Origin: Euryarchaeota archaeon UBA170
Lineage (GTDB): Archaea > Thermoplasmatota > Poseidoniia > Poseidoniales > Thalassarchaeaceae
Reading direction: 5' to 3'
Assembly (NCBI GenBank): GCA_002499345.1
Contig: DALF01000019.1
Span: 1 to 64,000 of the forward strand
Length of the DNA stretch: 64,000 bases
The stretch's first letter is position 1; each line of letters starts with the position of its first letter. The notes beneath the pieces are model-generated. The model worked only from the letters and a program-made list of their open reading frames with translations. It searched no databases and was not told where the DNA came from. Of the stretch, positions 42,037-52,560 are shown in pieces. The position numbers were made by a program, and so were the translations under genes.

Positions 42037-45000
42037 TTAGTCAAAATCTGACTTTCTAATCTGTAAAATTACTGCTACCATGCCAAGGAGCAGGAGAGAG
42101 AAGGAAGTTACTAGAACGATTGAAGACATGTTCTTCGAAATCCAGCTAGAGTCACCAGCGCAACAGTCGGATGAGTAGACCGAGAACACGTGCCCCTGAT
42201 CTTCTAGAGGAGTGCTAGAAAGATAGATGTCTGTGGCTCTTATTTTTATTTCTAGGTCCCCCTCCGGTATGGTCGATCTGACTATGAACTCCAGTGAATA
42301 AATGCCGTCTCCTGCTAACCGATCCCCCGAAGTACCGTCATCTACCATTAGTAGCCATTCCTCAGACTTCCCGATCTCAGCGAGCCTGCCTATCTTTGCT
42401 TGAACGGACGATACCCCGTCATAATCAGAAATCGCAGCCTCGATGTGATGAGTAATTTGCCCACCATTCCCGGAGACCATTACTGGATGGATTACTTGCT
42501 CTTGATCAGAAATGTAAGACTGAGGGGACCCATCTCTCCATACCTCCAAAGATGAAACTGTAGGATGTTCGTTATCAATCCTCAATAGCGAGGTCAACTT
42601 TAGGCCATTAGTGATTATTTCCGCTCCTTGTAAATCTGATATTCTCAGAGGAATGCCTCTCTCGCCGGGCGCTACTGTGATGGGAACGGAGAATTCTCCA
42701 GACCACATTCCTGAAGACTCTGAGAAGTTAAGGGGGTATAGCTCACCTCCAGAGCTCAGGAGATCTACAATTACTTCAGATACCCCATGGCCATCTACAC
42801 AATCGACTGTAATTCCTATGGATTCGCCCCTGATTGCTGATGACTGCGAGAATGAAACTGAAGTCACCCTTGGAGGGAGATTTGCAATACTAATTTCTGC
42901 TGTTTCAATTATTTCAACCCAGTAATCTATGATTGTAATGGGGATATAGAAATCTCCAAACTCTAGTCCATTGTGAATGACTAGTGATGTCCAAACATCA
43001 TCACGAATGGTTAGATCTCCTTTCAAGCCACTATCTGAAAGCTCGATAAGTCCCATTCCAATAGAAGAAAAATCGGCGACAACGGATACAACATCCGTAT
43101 CTATGTCATTAATCAACACTTCAATATGAGATACCCCTCCCTCTGTATGTAGAAATCCCTCTCGGAATCTAACAGATTCTAGAGATGGAGGAGTGTTTTC
43201 ATCAGCGGTAATTATTGATGGGTATAGAATTCTATCTACCTTCTGATACTCCTGAAAGGAAATGTCACTTGATTGATTTTCATCTCCTGATTCTAATGTT
43301 ATCCACCTTGAGACCTCATACAAAAGTCCTGAGAGAGGACCTTCATTGACAAAAAATCCTGAGGCCATAATTTCCTCGAAGTCGAATTCTCCAGTCCATT
43401 CTGCGACTTCTACGATATGACCATCCATCTCTTTCTCAATGATCGAATTAATTGTTACTTCGAGAGTATTAGATGGATTGCCAAATAGAACAAATCTATC
43501 ACCTGGAACCACGATCTGGGGCGATTTTCCACTCTCTCGGGATATCTGATTGGAAATCAGAGGGCTGGCCTCCGGTCTGGTTGGCTGTTCTACTATTGGC
43601 GATTCAGGAGGGAATTCATTTGAAACAGAACCATTGTCCTCTACGTACTGTAATCTGACAGTCCTATTCTGCCAGTCCTCCTGAGGCACAGTGAATTCAT
43701 ATGTCAGATTATGCTCAGCACCGAATTCTTGGGAGATTGGTCCGAAAGGGGTTGCTGAAACATTGAACCAGAACTCGTTTTGAATCTTATCGACCTCATA
43801 TCTTACGCCCTCTGAATTCTCCTGTATTCCAGAGTCTACTATCTGCCTGACAAATCCGAAACTACCCTCGGCATCACCATCATAGGTCCCATCCACAATT
43901 ATCGTGTCCGAAACTGTCTCGCCTCCAGTCGATTCTAGATGGATCATTGGAATGGTCCCATTCACGTCTATACTGAACTGATCATCGTCAATCTCAAATC
44001 CGAATTCACCCCCTCCGAATGCTCTGAAGAACTGTTCCTCACGGGTATCGTCAGACCATCTCTCTCTGATTATCAAATCATCAAGCTCGAATGAGAAAAA
44101 GTCTGATACCCCCGATATCCTCAATGATGCATTTGCCTCTAACTGAAAATTCTGAATACGCCTCTGCCCGTCTTCATCGAAGGATTCGAAGTAGAAGGTA
44201 TGGATTTCTCCGAAGCCTCCACCTGAGCTATTGTTATCTCCACCATTGAAAGATAGCCATCCGTTGCCCTCGATTATAATCCTCTCAGACAACTCGCCAT
44301 TTTCCCATGAGCGATTTATAGAGGCCTCACTGACTGAAATTTCTGCTGTGAAACCTTCTTCATAACCTTCTTCTGAATAGCCTTCCCTTAGCACCATTGT
44401 GCCATTACCTAACATCTCAAAATCTTGAGATAGAAGCTCATCTCCATCGTATGTTTCGTTCAACCATACTCTGTCCAGAGAGAGGTCCAGAATAATCCCA
44501 TTTAATCCGTTCATTGTGTTCATCTGAAGAGAGCCGTTGCCAAGTTCATTGGATTCTAGAGTAGCCCCTTCTCTCTTTTGCCAGCCTCTTCCGATAAAAT
44601 CGATATTCTGATTGCCAGAATCTTCTCCTTCTAGTGACCAGACGGTCTCTCTTGTGATTTCATGATCCTCGATTGGTTGGTTCCAATTGGTAACTACAAA
44701 AGATCTGGTGCACGACGACTCCAAACTGGAGAAGTTAACAAAAATCTTGTCGCCAAAATTTGGTTGTGATTCTAGTTCTATGTCTACCTCCCCTCCAGCG
44801 CTAATGTGTGAGACATTTAGTGGGTTGTCATCTACTGTCATGCCCGCGTGGCTCGCGTTGATAGAAATGCCACTTGGGGATGTTCCAGGAGAAAACGGCG
44901 GGTCGAAAACGACTCGATACCTGTGGATGTGCTCTACTGAGAAGAGTTCGCCTTCCTCGTTCGGCTCTTCTAGCCAGTTGACTTGAGAGCCCCAATCAAC

Positions 45001-45132
45001 CAGAATCTCACATTCATTAGTGACTGAAGACTGTCCAGAAACCAAACTTGTAGGCAAGCTGAGCAACAATATTGATGTCAATAGAATTGCGAATTTTGTC
45101 TTTGATTCCTCCTTAGCCAAATCAACCACCAA
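42037..45132 (-). CDS. very large secreted/surface protein with C-terminal membrane anchor
   Basis: 1031 residues from a TTG; alternative GTG/TTG starts lie within the next 40 nt. A signal peptide is seen at approximately 12-33 (KFAILLTSILLLSLPTSLVSG). The body is acidic and Ser/Gly/Asn/Glu-rich with many N-x-S/T sites, and consists of beta-sandwich-like modules. The later ones (approximately 660-990) resemble Ig-like/cadherin-type surface domains (HTEGGVSHIEVLINDIDTDV, HPTVSSLEVWRDGS, RATDIYLSSTP). A single span at approximately 1003-1025 (IVLVTSFSLLLLGMVAVILQ) and a short basic tail anchor it. Likely a cell-envelope or adhesion protein; function unknown. Confidence 0.78.
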   Translation of the reverse strand: MVVDLAKEESKTKFAILLTSILLLSLPTSLVSGQSSVTNECEILVDWGSQVNWLEEPNEEGELFSVEHIHRYRVVFDPPFSPGTSPSGISINASHAGMTVDDNPLNVSHISAGGEVDIELESQPNFGDKIFVNFSSLESSCTRSFVVTNWNQPIEDHEITRETVWSLEGEDSGNQNIDFIGRGWQKREGATLESNELGNGSLQMNTMNGLNGIILDLSLDRVWLNETYDGDELLSQDFEMLGNGTMVLREGYSEEGYEEGFTAEISVSEASINRSWENGELSERIIIEGNGWLSFNGGDNNSSGGGFGEIHTFYFESFDEDGQRRIQNFQLEANASLRISGVSDFFSFELDDLIIRERWSDDTREEQFFRAFGGGEFGFEIDDDQFSIDVNGTIPMIHLESTGGETVSDTIIVDGTYDGDAEGSFGFVRQIVDSGIQENSEGVRYEVDKIQNEFWFNVSATPFGPISQEFGAEHNLTYEFTVPQEDWQNRTVRLQYVEDNGSVSNEFPPESPIVEQPTRPEASPLISNQISRESGKSPQIVVPGDRFVLFGNPSNTLEVTINSIIEKEMDGHIVEVAEWTGEFDFEEIMASGFFVNEGPLSGLLYEVSRWITLESGDENQSSDISFQEYQKVDRILYPSIITADENTPPSLESVRFREGFLHTEGGVSHIEVLINDIDTDVVSVVADFSSIGMGLIELSDSGLKGDLTIRDDVWTSLVIHNGLEFGDFYIPITIIDYWVEIIETAEISIANLPPRVTSVSFSQSSAIRGESIGITVDCVDGHGVSEVIVDLLSSGGELYPLNFSESSGMWSGEFSVPITVAPGERGIPLRISDLQGAEIITNGLKLTSLLRIDNEHPTVSSLEVWRDGSPQSYISDQEQVIHPVMVSGNGGQITHHIEAAISDYDGVSSVQAKIGRLAEIGKSEEWLLMVDDGTSGDRLAGDGIYSLEFIVRSTIPEGDLEIKIRATDIYLSSTPLEDQGHVFSVYSSDCCAGDSSWISKNMSSIVLVTSFSLLLLGMVAVILQIRKSDFD

Positions 45133-45297
45133 TTACTGCTAGCGATAGCATTAGTACAATAACCATTCCTAATGCCAGACAGTGGGACATCAAGGTGAAT
45201 ATACGGTCAATGGTCTTTCTTTCGTTGAATCAAAGGGGAAAAGCAGAGCTAATGGGGTTGCCCTGAGCGAGTCTAATCGTGTCGCCGCTCTGAGGTA

Positions 45298-45732
45298 TCA
45301 GAATAGAGGCTCTTCGTAGTCATCGTCTTCGCCTGATCTTTCCTTCCAAAGAGAAACCGGAACATCATCATACACATCTGAGTAAGGATCCTTGTCCTTC
45401 TGATTCAATAGTGCCGCTTCGGCGGCCGCTCTAGCGAACTCCTCTGCATTGGCTTTGAACTTCCAATAGTGAATCCTCCACTCTCTTCCATCCCAGAGAG
45501 TTGTTTCCTCTGACTCTGTTGTCAGGAGGTCATAGTCCTGGAGCTGGTAGAACAGATTTCTGTCTGTGGGCTCCAGTGCATTATCGATAATCCTGTTTGA
45601 GAAGCCGAAGAAACCCAGAGCGTGCTCGGCGATCGACTCTGCGACGACTACTTCCATATCGGAGTCTACCTTGCTTCGGATTGCAGAAGTAAGTTGTGCT
45701 AGTGTCAAACCCATCGCATCGCCTCCAGACAT
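45298..45732 (-). CDS. conserved hypothetical protein (small acidic)
   Basis: 144 residues; an internal ATG at residue 7 (GLTLAQLTSAIRSK follows) could be the true start. A helical N-terminal half (LTLAQLTSAIRSKVDSD, AESIAEHALGFFGFSNRI) is followed by LQDYDLLTTESEETTLWDGR, then WRIHYWKF and an acidic tail. The helix plus short hairpin pattern hints at a small winged-helix-like domain, and similar short proteins occur in Thermoplasmata-related archaea, but I cannot name the family with confidence. It is divergent from the agmatinase-like gene. Confidence 0.6.
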   Translation of the reverse strand: MSGGDAMGLTLAQLTSAIRSKVDSDMEVVVAESIAEHALGFFGFSNRIIDNALEPTDRNLFYQLQDYDLLTTESEETTLWDGREWRIHYWKFKANAEEFARAAAEAALLNQKDKDPYSDVYDDVPVSLWKERSGEDDDYEEPLF

Positions 45733-45836
45733 GCATACAGGGGAGGGCGCTCTATTTCAACGGTATCTCTTAACACTTCAAAATCAAGTGATTATGTATG
45801 CGAAGTCATTATTCTACATCACAGAGACGAGAATGC

Positions 45837-46772
45837 ATGGACAATGATAGGCGAGCCAGTTTCCTAGGCCTCAAGGAGAGCCATGAGGGGCCGTGGGACG
45901 TTGTCATTCTCCCAATCCCCTTCGAGATGACTACCAGCTGGATAGAGGGCACTGAGAAGGGACCATCAGCATGCATAGACGCCAGTTCTCAAGTCGAGTT
46001 GTATGACCCCCTGCTTCCCGAGGAGCTTCCCTGTGGGCTTTCGTTCCATACTGCAGAGCCATGGAGTTCTGAAGCTGGAACCCTAATGGATCAGTTGGAC
46101 TCTATTCGTGAATACTTCTCAGAGTGGGTAGGAGAAAGTTTCCCACTGATCCTTGGGGGAGAGCATGGCATCTTGCCGCCAATTATGGAAGCATTGTCTA
46201 ATCATCCAGAATTACAGGGGGACCTTACTAGATTGACATTGGTTCAAATTGATGCCCACGCCGATCTCAGAGATGAGCTTCAGGGAGAGAGATACTCCCA
46301 TGGGACCGCTATCAGGAGGGCTCTAGATGCAGGCGTTGGCAGGGTCATTCAGATAGGAACCAGGGCTCTGTCGAAGTCCGAGGCCGAATTCTCGATGAAG
46401 GACGAAAGGGTAGAGACATGGTATGCCAGAGACATACTAGGAGGACTGGGGAGGGAGGGAGGCTGGAAAGGTATGCTCGAGAGTATTTCGGAAATTGAAG
46501 GACCTGTCTGGATTACCTTCGACATAGACGGTCTTGATGGTAAGTTGGTACCATCAACAGGTACTCCGGTTCCCGGGGGCCTTTCTCATTGGGCGGCCGT
46601 CGAAGTCATTGAGAGTGTCTTTTCTGCTTCAGGCATCAAGGTTCTGGGGGCGGATGTGAACGAGATTGCTCCTGGGAAGGAAGGTCCTCTCACCGAATTC
46701 AATGCCGCACTGATTGCGACTAAGATTATTACATGCCATATTGCGGGATATCTGAGCGGAAAAGGAGAATGA
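45837..46772 (+). CDS. agmatinase/arginase (ureohydrolase) family enzyme
   Basis: 311 residues from the ATG at 45837. PFEMTTSWIEGTEKGPSACI, LILGGEHGILPP, VQIDAHADLRDE and WITFDIDGLDGKLVPSTGTP are the ureohydrolase motifs. The metal ligands H/D-x-H-x-D and D-x-D-x-x-D are present, although the usual D-P after the last Asp is D-G. It hydrolyses agmatine (to putrescine and urea) or a related guanidine; in archaea it is commonly agmatinase. Without a search, arginase or formiminoglutamase cannot be excluded. Confidence 0.88.
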   Translation: MDNDRRASFLGLKESHEGPWDVVILPIPFEMTTSWIEGTEKGPSACIDASSQVELYDPLLPEELPCGLSFHTAEPWSSEAGTLMDQLDSIREYFSEWVGESFPLILGGEHGILPPIMEALSNHPELQGDLTRLTLVQIDAHADLRDELQGERYSHGTAIRRALDAGVGRVIQIGTRALSKSEAEFSMKDERVETWYARDILGGLGREGGWKGMLESISEIEGPVWITFDIDGLDGKLVPSTGTPVPGGLSHWAAVEVIESVFSASGIKVLGADVNEIAPGKEGPLTEFNAALIATKIITCHIAGYLSGKGE

Positions 46773-46800
46773 TTGTATCTTAGTACCTCCTCAGTATGGT

Positions 46801-48300
46801 ATGCGTAAATGGTTGACTACCTTGGTTCTGTCATCGCTGATGGTGGCCTCTGTATCTTCGATGGTTACTGCTCAGATAAGTCAGCCAGATATCGTCCAAG
46901 AGCATTGGTACCATTCCTACGCAACGCTGACCTTGGACATCAATGCTTGGGAAGATGACCACCCAGAAATCGTCAATCTCTCCTCCATAGGGCAGACTGA
47001 ATTGGGGAGAGAGATTTGGATGCTACAGATCACCGACGAATCTTGTCCGCTTGATTGGGATTTTGATGGGTGTGAACACTCCTATTACGGTGGAGAAGGT
47101 AGAGAAGGGCCATTAGTAGTTCGCAAAGAAGTAGTATACATCGATGGTGGCCATCATGGTAATGAGCATCTAGGAACCGAACTCGCCTTCCTAGTTGCCG
47201 AGTACTACATCGAGGGCTGGGGAAACGGAGATCAAGAGATTATCGATTTATTGGCGACGACTGAATTGCATATCCTAATCATGCTAAATGCGGACGGTAA
47301 TGACTTCGACACAAGATGGAATGTCAATCAAGTGGACCTGAACAGAAACTATGATCACTACTGGAACACCTGTCCTACGACACAACCGGGGAGTTCTGCA
47401 TTTAGTGAATCAGAGACTCTTGCGAATTCCATATACATGAACGATGTTGTGCCTCATGCTGACCTGTATATTACCATGCATACGGGAGTCTGGATAATGC
47501 TCTATCCTTGGGGCAAGTGGCCAGAGCAACCGTCTGACTGGGAAATGTACCATCATATTAGAGATGAGGTAAATTCTAACATTTCTGATATCCCTATTCG
47601 CAACGCCAACCAAGGCCTCTACCCGAACTGTGGAACCAGCCGAGATTACGGCTATGGCGTGATGGGCTATCCCACGTTCACCTTCGAGACTGATGATGAG
47701 CAGTTCCTGCTGGGGACAGTAGAGGCCCTATCGGAAAGATTGGGAGAGGAGCTCGACGTGATGCATTACCTCATAGAGAATGTATGGTACTGGAGAGCTC
47801 GTCTTGTTGCCGATTCCTTGAAGGTAGAAGAAGGAAAAGTACATCTCAGCGTTTCTAATCTAGGTTATTCAAGCACTTCAAATGCCACACTGCTGTACAT
47901 GGAGGGAGTGGATTCGACAGAGATTTGGCTCCCTGGGTCGGATGAACCAGTCGAAATGATAGGACTGACGCAAAAGGGAGGGACCCCCCAAATACAGTTT
48001 GGTTCAGACTTCAACTTCTCCACCTCCGGATTCGGCTTCGCAGTCAATGCCACTAATAGCACGATCACGACTCTCGACTTTACGGGCGCTCCGGTTTCAA
48101 GCAAGGGGATTTGGACCCTGTACTACCAGAAGAGAGTAGTGGATTCCTCGATGTGGGTGGGAAACCCAATCAATGACAGCGTAGTTGACTACGAGAGTAG
48201 TGGCGGCTCGAGCCTTCTTCCTACTCCTTCGATACTGCTTATCTTAGTCTCATTCACGCTGGCTTCGATCAATGGAAGAAATGGTAGATTTGAACAATAA
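46801..48300 (+). CDS. secreted M14-family zinc carboxypeptidase
   Basis: 499 residues. The signal peptide covers residues 1-24 (LTTLVLSSLMVASVSSMVTA). The M14 zinc motif H-x-x-E is in GGHHGNEHLGTE. A substrate-binding Arg and the N-R pair are in DTRWNVNQVDLNRNYD, the third ligand region is LYITMHTG, and the catalytic Glu is in TFTFETDDEQ. A C-terminal beta domain (approximately 340-460) and a final hydrophobic segment (LLPTPSILLILVSFTLASI) suggest membrane tethering. It removes C-terminal residues from external peptides. It lies 28 nt after the agmatinase-like gene. Confidence 0.9.
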   Translation: MRKWLTTLVLSSLMVASVSSMVTAQISQPDIVQEHWYHSYATLTLDINAWEDDHPEIVNLSSIGQTELGREIWMLQITDESCPLDWDFDGCEHSYYGGEGREGPLVVRKEVVYIDGGHHGNEHLGTELAFLVAEYYIEGWGNGDQEIIDLLATTELHILIMLNADGNDFDTRWNVNQVDLNRNYDHYWNTCPTTQPGSSAFSESETLANSIYMNDVVPHADLYITMHTGVWIMLYPWGKWPEQPSDWEMYHHIRDEVNSNISDIPIRNANQGLYPNCGTSRDYGYGVMGYPTFTFETDDEQFLLGTVEALSERLGEELDVMHYLIENVWYWRARLVADSLKVEEGKVHLSVSNLGYSSTSNATLLYMEGVDSTEIWLPGSDEPVEMIGLTQKGGTPQIQFGSDFNFSTSGFGFAVNATNSTITTLDFTGAPVSSKGIWTLYYQKRVVDSSMWVGNPINDSVVDYESSGGSSLLPTPSILLILVSFTLASINGRNGRFEQ

Positions 48301-48394
48301 TTTATGTTTCATGGCTGCTAATTAGACTCTAATCTCATAGTTTGACATAGAATTATTTGTAAACTAGATACTAATCGGGCAGTTCGGGCTATTT

Positions 48395-49918
48395 ATGAAG
48401 ATAAGCAATAGTGAATTTACCACATTAGGCGCACAATTGATTTTACCGGTGTTCGAAGATACCAAGAAAGCACCCAATAACTCTCTGAAGGGACTAAATA
48501 GGAACCAGAGGGGACTTGTCAGGGACGTTCTCAGCTCTGGTGGTTTCGAAGGTAAGAAGGGCACTAGAATGTCCTTATGGACGCCTGGTTGTAACATCAT
48601 CTTGGTAGGTATGGGAGATAGAGAAGGCATTAGTCATAAGATAGCGAGAAATGCTGGAGCCAGACTAATTTCATCCTTGTCCAAAAAGAAGGGGACTAAT
48701 CTGACTGTTAGATTCACCACGGGTTGGACTGGAGATAGAATGTTAGACTTCGCAGAGGGAATGATGCTTCGGGACTACGAGTTCTTGGAGCATCAGGAAA
48801 AACCCGATGATCATATCGAAGAAGATTGGGTAGTTGACTTTCAAGCCGGTAGCCGGCACCAGGAGAAGCTCGGTTCCGATCTTCTAGATGTGCAGTCTGT
48901 GGTGAAGGGAGTCCACACGGCACGTGATTTGGGGAATGAGCCTGCTAATGTCCTCTACCCAATGGAATATGCTAGAAGGGCGCAAGAATGGGCCAAGGGA
49001 AAGGAGAACGTCAGAGTTGAGGTTTATGAGTGGGAGAAACTGCATGAGCTTGGAATGGGTGGACTGATAAATGTCGGCAAGGGGAGTGATCAGAAGCCCT
49101 GTATGGTCTTATTCACATTGAATCCAGATGAAGATGAGGGAGTTAGGAGACCATGTATTGTGGGCAAAGGGATTACTTTCGATACGGGTGGCATCTCTAT
49201 CAAACCCACCAGTGGAATGTGGGACATGAAGTATGATATGTGTGGCGCCGCTACTGTTTTCGGCCTTATGGAGGCTCTTTATGAAACTGGATACCCTAGG
49301 CGAGTAAATGGTATCTCCTGCCTTGCAGAGAATATGCCCGGCTCTGGTGCTTACCGTCCGGGTGATGTCTTCAAGACATATTCTGGGAAAACTGTAGAGG
49401 TCTTCAGTACAGACGCAGAGGGAAGGAATGTCCTTTCCGATGGTCTATGGAAGGCTGGGGAGCTTGATCCTGAGTATATCATCGATCTAGCCACGCTTAC
49501 TGGTGCGGTTATTGTGGCTTTAGGAAATCAGATTTCTGGAATGTGGTCCAATGATGATGATTTGGCCGGAAATCTAAAATCAGCGGCCGAAAGAAGTGGC
49601 GAGCCAGTTTGGAGAATGCCTTTGAATAGTCAATTTCGTAAGTATATGACAGACTCAGCATTCGCGGACATAAGAAATGGTTCCATAGGAGGTAGGGCCG
49701 GATCATCCAATACCGCTGCCGCATTCTTAGAGTTCTTTGTCCCAAATAGAGGATTTGAGGAGGATGGTGACAAGATACCTTGGGCTCATCTTGACATAGC
49801 CGGATCAGCTTGGGGACCCGGTTCCAAAGCTCGTTCTGAGGGTGAAAACCCTCTTTTCCAGTTTGGGACCTCGGGCATCCATGTTAGGACTCTGCACAGG
49901 ATGATCACAGAAAGCTAG
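48395..49918 (+). CDS. leucyl aminopeptidase (peptidase M17)
   Basis: 507 residues. IVGKGITFDTGGISIKP, MWDMKYDMCGAATVFGLMEA and VFSTDAEGRNVLSDGLW contain the conserved metal ligands and the N-T-D-A-E-G-R-type signature of PepA/LAP (here S-T-D-A-E-G-R). IGGRAGSSNTAAAFLEFFV and WAHLDIAGSAWG complete the C-terminal catalytic domain. It releases N-terminal residues from peptides in the cytosol as a hexamer, downstream of the secreted carboxypeptidase in a peptide-scavenging scheme. Its stop codon abuts that of dnaK with no spacer. Confidence 0.94.
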   Translation: MKISNSEFTTLGAQLILPVFEDTKKAPNNSLKGLNRNQRGLVRDVLSSGGFEGKKGTRMSLWTPGCNIILVGMGDREGISHKIARNAGARLISSLSKKKGTNLTVRFTTGWTGDRMLDFAEGMMLRDYEFLEHQEKPDDHIEEDWVVDFQAGSRHQEKLGSDLLDVQSVVKGVHTARDLGNEPANVLYPMEYARRAQEWAKGKENVRVEVYEWEKLHELGMGGLINVGKGSDQKPCMVLFTLNPDEDEGVRRPCIVGKGITFDTGGISIKPTSGMWDMKYDMCGAATVFGLMEALYETGYPRRVNGISCLAENMPGSGAYRPGDVFKTYSGKTVEVFSTDAEGRNVLSDGLWKAGELDPEYIIDLATLTGAVIVALGNQISGMWSNDDDLAGNLKSAAERSGEPVWRMPLNSQFRKYMTDSAFADIRNGSIGGRAGSSNTAAAFLEFFVPNRGFEEDGDKIPWAHLDIAGSAWGPGSKARSEGENPLFQFGTSGIHVRTLHRMITES

Positions 49919-51799
49919 CTACTCATCGCTGTCTTCAGGCTCGACCTCTTCGAAGTCGGCTTCGACTACATCGTCTGAGCCTTCGCTTTCTTGTTGTTCG
50001 GCCATTTCAGCAGCCGCGGCTTCGTAGAGCTTCGCGGATACTTCGTGTAATGACTCCTCTACCTCTGACATCTTAGCCTGTACGGCGGCTTCATCCAAAT
50101 CCTCTACATCGATTGTCTTGTCATCCTTTGTGATCAGAGCTCTCAACTCCTCGAGCTTGGCATGGATTGGGTCTGCATTGAGGTCTGAGATTTTCTCTGC
50201 CGCCTCATTGAGCATTTTTGAAGCCTGATAGACCATCCCATCGGCGGAATTGATCAGGGTCACTCCTGCCTTTCTCCTCTTATCGTCTGAAGCGAATTCT
50301 TCGGCCTCTGCAACCTTAGCATTTATCTCGTCCTCGCTTAGAGAGGTTTGGCTCTCTATCTTTATGGATTGCTCCGTTCCTGTGCCCAAGTCCTTAGCAG
50401 AAACATTGACAATTCCATTTGCATCGATATCAAAGGTAACCTCAATTTGTGGCATTCCTCTTGGCGAAGGCGGTATCCCCATCAGGTGAAACTTTCCGAG
50501 AGTGATGTTATCCTTGGCAAATTCCCTTTCGCCCTGCAAGACATGTACCTCGACTGCAGGCTGATTATCCGCTGCAGTGGAGAATGTCTCGGACCTCCTA
50601 GTGGGAATGGTAGTATTTCTCTCAATCATTGTTGTCATAATCCCTCCGAGTGTTTCGATACCGAGAGTAAGTGGCGTGACATCGAGCAGGAGGACATCAG
50701 TAACTCCCTCGTCCCCAGTGATTATTCCTGCTTGAAGGACTGCTCCGACAGCGACTGCTTCGTCCGGGTTTATGCCCTTGAAAGGTGGCTTGCCCACTTC
50801 CTTCTCTATTGCTACTTGAACCGCAGGAACTCTGGTAGATCCCCCTACGAGAATAACCTTGTCGACATTTCCTTTCTTAATTCCAGCATCCTTCATGGCC
50901 CTTCTGGTGGGGCCCATTGTCCTCTCTACGAGATCAGAGATAAGATCTTCGAATTTAGCCTTAGATAGGGAGATGTCGAGATGCTCTGGCTGACCATCAC
51001 CACTCATTGTGATGAATGGGAGATTTATCTGAGTTGTACTGGTGCCTGAAAGCTCTATCTTGGCCTTCTCTGCAGCTTCACGTAGTCTTGTTATTGCCGT
51101 CATGTCGCTTGATAGATCAATTCCTGTTGATTTCTTGAATTCCAAAACGAGCCAGTCGATTACTACCTCGTCGAAGTCGTCTCCGCCCAAGCGATTATCT
51201 CCGCTGGTCGCCTTAACCTCGATTTGGGGTTGGCCATCAACCTGGTATATCTCAAGAACAGAGACATCAAATGTCCCCCCTCCCAGATCATAGACCAATA
51301 TTGTCTGATCGTCATCTTTGTCGACCCCATATGCTAGAGCGGCGGCTGTGGGCTCGTTGATAATTCGGAGAACTTCAAGTCCCGCGATTCTCCCTGCGTC
51401 CTTTGTTGCCTGACGCTGTGCATCAGTGAAGTATGCTGGACAAGTGATCACAGCCTGCTTAACCTCTCGGCCAAGATAGTCCTCGGCATCAGACTTTAGC
51501 TTCTGTAAGACAAATGCGGAGATCTCCTGCGGAGTATATTCGGTATCATCTATTTTCTTCTTCCAGTCAGTGCCCATCTCCCTCTTAACTGACATTATTG
51601 TTCTTTCGGAATTAGTCACAGCCTGTCTCTTGGCGGTTATACCGACCACTCTTTCACCTCCATTCTTAGAGAATGCGACAACACTGGGAGTCGTTCTCGC
51701 TCCTTCTGAGTTCGGAATGACCACTGGTTTTCCCGCCTCTAAAGTTGCTACACAGCTGTTTGTTGTTCCCAAATCTATTCCAATTACCGGTCCAGTCAT
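49919..51799 (-). CDS. dnaK: molecular chaperone DnaK (Hsp70)
   Basis: 626 residues, full length. [20 protein letters not shown] opens the ATPase domain. [36 protein letters not shown] and [14 protein letters not shown] are the Hsp70 signatures. The substrate domain contains [20 protein letters not shown], and the tail is acidic. It binds unfolded segments in an ATP cycle with DnaJ and GrpE, which are not in this window. DnaK in archaea is regarded as bacterial in origin. It is transcribed after the Hsp20-like gene (21-nt gap). Confidence 0.97.
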   Translation of the reverse strand: MTGPVIGIDLGTTNSCVATLEAGKPVVIPNSEGARTTPSVVAFSKNGGERVVGITAKRQAVTNSERTIMSVKREMGTDWKKKIDDTEYTPQEISAFVLQKLKSDAEDYLGREVKQAVITCPAYFTDAQRQATKDAGRIAGLEVLRIINEPTAAALAYGVDKDDDQTILVYDLGGGTFDVSVLEIYQVDGQPQIEVKATSGDNRLGGDDFDEVVIDWLVLEFKKSTGIDLSSDMTAITRLREAAEKAKIELSGTSTTQINLPFITMSGDGQPEHLDISLSKAKFEDLISDLVERTMGPTRRAMKDAGIKKGNVDKVILVGGSTRVPAVQVAIEKEVGKPPFKGINPDEAVAVGAVLQAGIITGDEGVTDVLLLDVTPLTLGIETLGGIMTTMIERNTTIPTRRSETFSTAADNQPAVEVHVLQGEREFAKDNITLGKFHLMGIPPSPRGMPQIEVTFDIDANGIVNVSAKDLGTGTEQSIKIESQTSLSEDEINAKVAEAEEFASDDKRRKAGVTLINSADGMVYQASKMLNEAAEKISDLNADPIHAKLEELRALITKDDKTIDVEDLDEAAVQAKMSEVEESLHEVSAKLYEAAAAEMAEQQESEGSDDVVEADFEEVEPEDSDE

Positions 51800-51820
51800 T
51801 TTTTTTCCTCCTATGATAGG

Positions 51821-52417
51821 CTAAGCCATATCGAAAGTGATGTCTAGTATGCCATTATTCAGGTTCCAATCAGAGACTGAGTTGGCCGCCTGCGGGAGAT
51901 TGATACTCTTGATTGGCCTGAGTTGGGTTCTTCTCATTAATTGGAGAACCTTGCCTCCGTGGGATAATATGAGCTCAAAGCTTCCCTCATCTAGATCCAC
52001 GATGTTTGAGACATCGATTGTAACATACATGGAAGTACCATCAACGTAGGTATCTTCTACAGGAACATCGGTCTCATCCTCTTGTTCTTCTTCAACCACA
52101 ACCTCTGCGGACTCATTATCGGGACCAACTTGGACGTTAATACCCATATTCTTGAAAATCTCAGAAAAGCCTTCGGGATGGTTCATGAAGGATTCCATTT
52201 GCTTGCGGAAATTTTCGGGGTCTCCTTGGAAATTCATTTTCACGTTGCTATTGTAGATACTCTCGGCATCTATGCCCAAATTGTCAAATTGCTGACGGAT
52301 TCTAGAAATTGTATCCTCTAGTTCCGATTTATCGATTGGCATTCCCATCTGATTGAACAGATTGAGCATCTGCTCAATCATTTTCTTTTCCCATTCATCG
52401 GAATTTGAATCACTCAT
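51821..52417 (-). CDS. Hsp20/alpha-crystallin-like protein coupled to dnaK
   Basis: 198 residues from the ATG at 52417; a GTG nine nt upstream is also possible. The N-terminal half is helical and Met/Gln/Glu-rich (MLNLFNQMGMPIDKSELED). A strongly acidic linker (EVVVEEEQEDETDVP) leads to a C-terminal beta domain: MYVTIDVSNIVDLDEGSFEL, KSINLPQAANS and WNLNNGILDITFDM. This matches the alpha-crystallin-domain pattern (P-x-x-V/N-x-x-x-x-A/W-x-x-x-N-G-I-L-x-I). It takes the position of a co-chaperone in the dnaK operon but is not GrpE. Family assignment is moderate. Confidence 0.6.
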   Translation of the reverse strand: MSDSNSDEWEKKMIEQMLNLFNQMGMPIDKSELEDTISRIRQQFDNLGIDAESIYNSNVKMNFQGDPENFRKQMESFMNHPEGFSEIFKNMGINVQVGPDNESAEVVVEEEQEDETDVPVEDTYVDGTSMYVTIDVSNIVDLDEGSFELILSHGGKVLQLMRRTQLRPIKSINLPQAANSVSDWNLNNGILDITFDMA

Positions 52418-52429
52418 TTCTACCACTAC

Positions 52430-52560
52430 TTAACTGACGGTTGTATAGTGCGATGATAGTGCCATATATGAATATACGCATTGGAATATGAGTTCTTTCT
52501 TGGTAACGGAGATAGATTAGTGATGGAGTACTTCAAATCTAGGACTAGATTCCGAGTACC
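52430..52560. promoter_or_regulatory. divergent heat-shock promoter region (Hsp20-like/dnaK and thermosome)
   Basis: 131 bases between the minus-strand Hsp20-like/dnaK unit and the plus-strand thermosome gene. A TATA-like ATATATGAATATA lies at 52464-52476 and could serve either direction; GTAACGGAG near 52503 is the nearest purine-rich patch to the thermosome side. Co-regulation of both chaperone systems from one region is plausible. No heat-shock operator was identified. Confidence 0.4.

Noticed and set aside
45122..45190. 22-residue hydrophobic minus-strand frame just before the 1031-residue gene
   Set aside because: It looks like a single membrane span and could couple translation, but its length and overlap with the next start give too little support.
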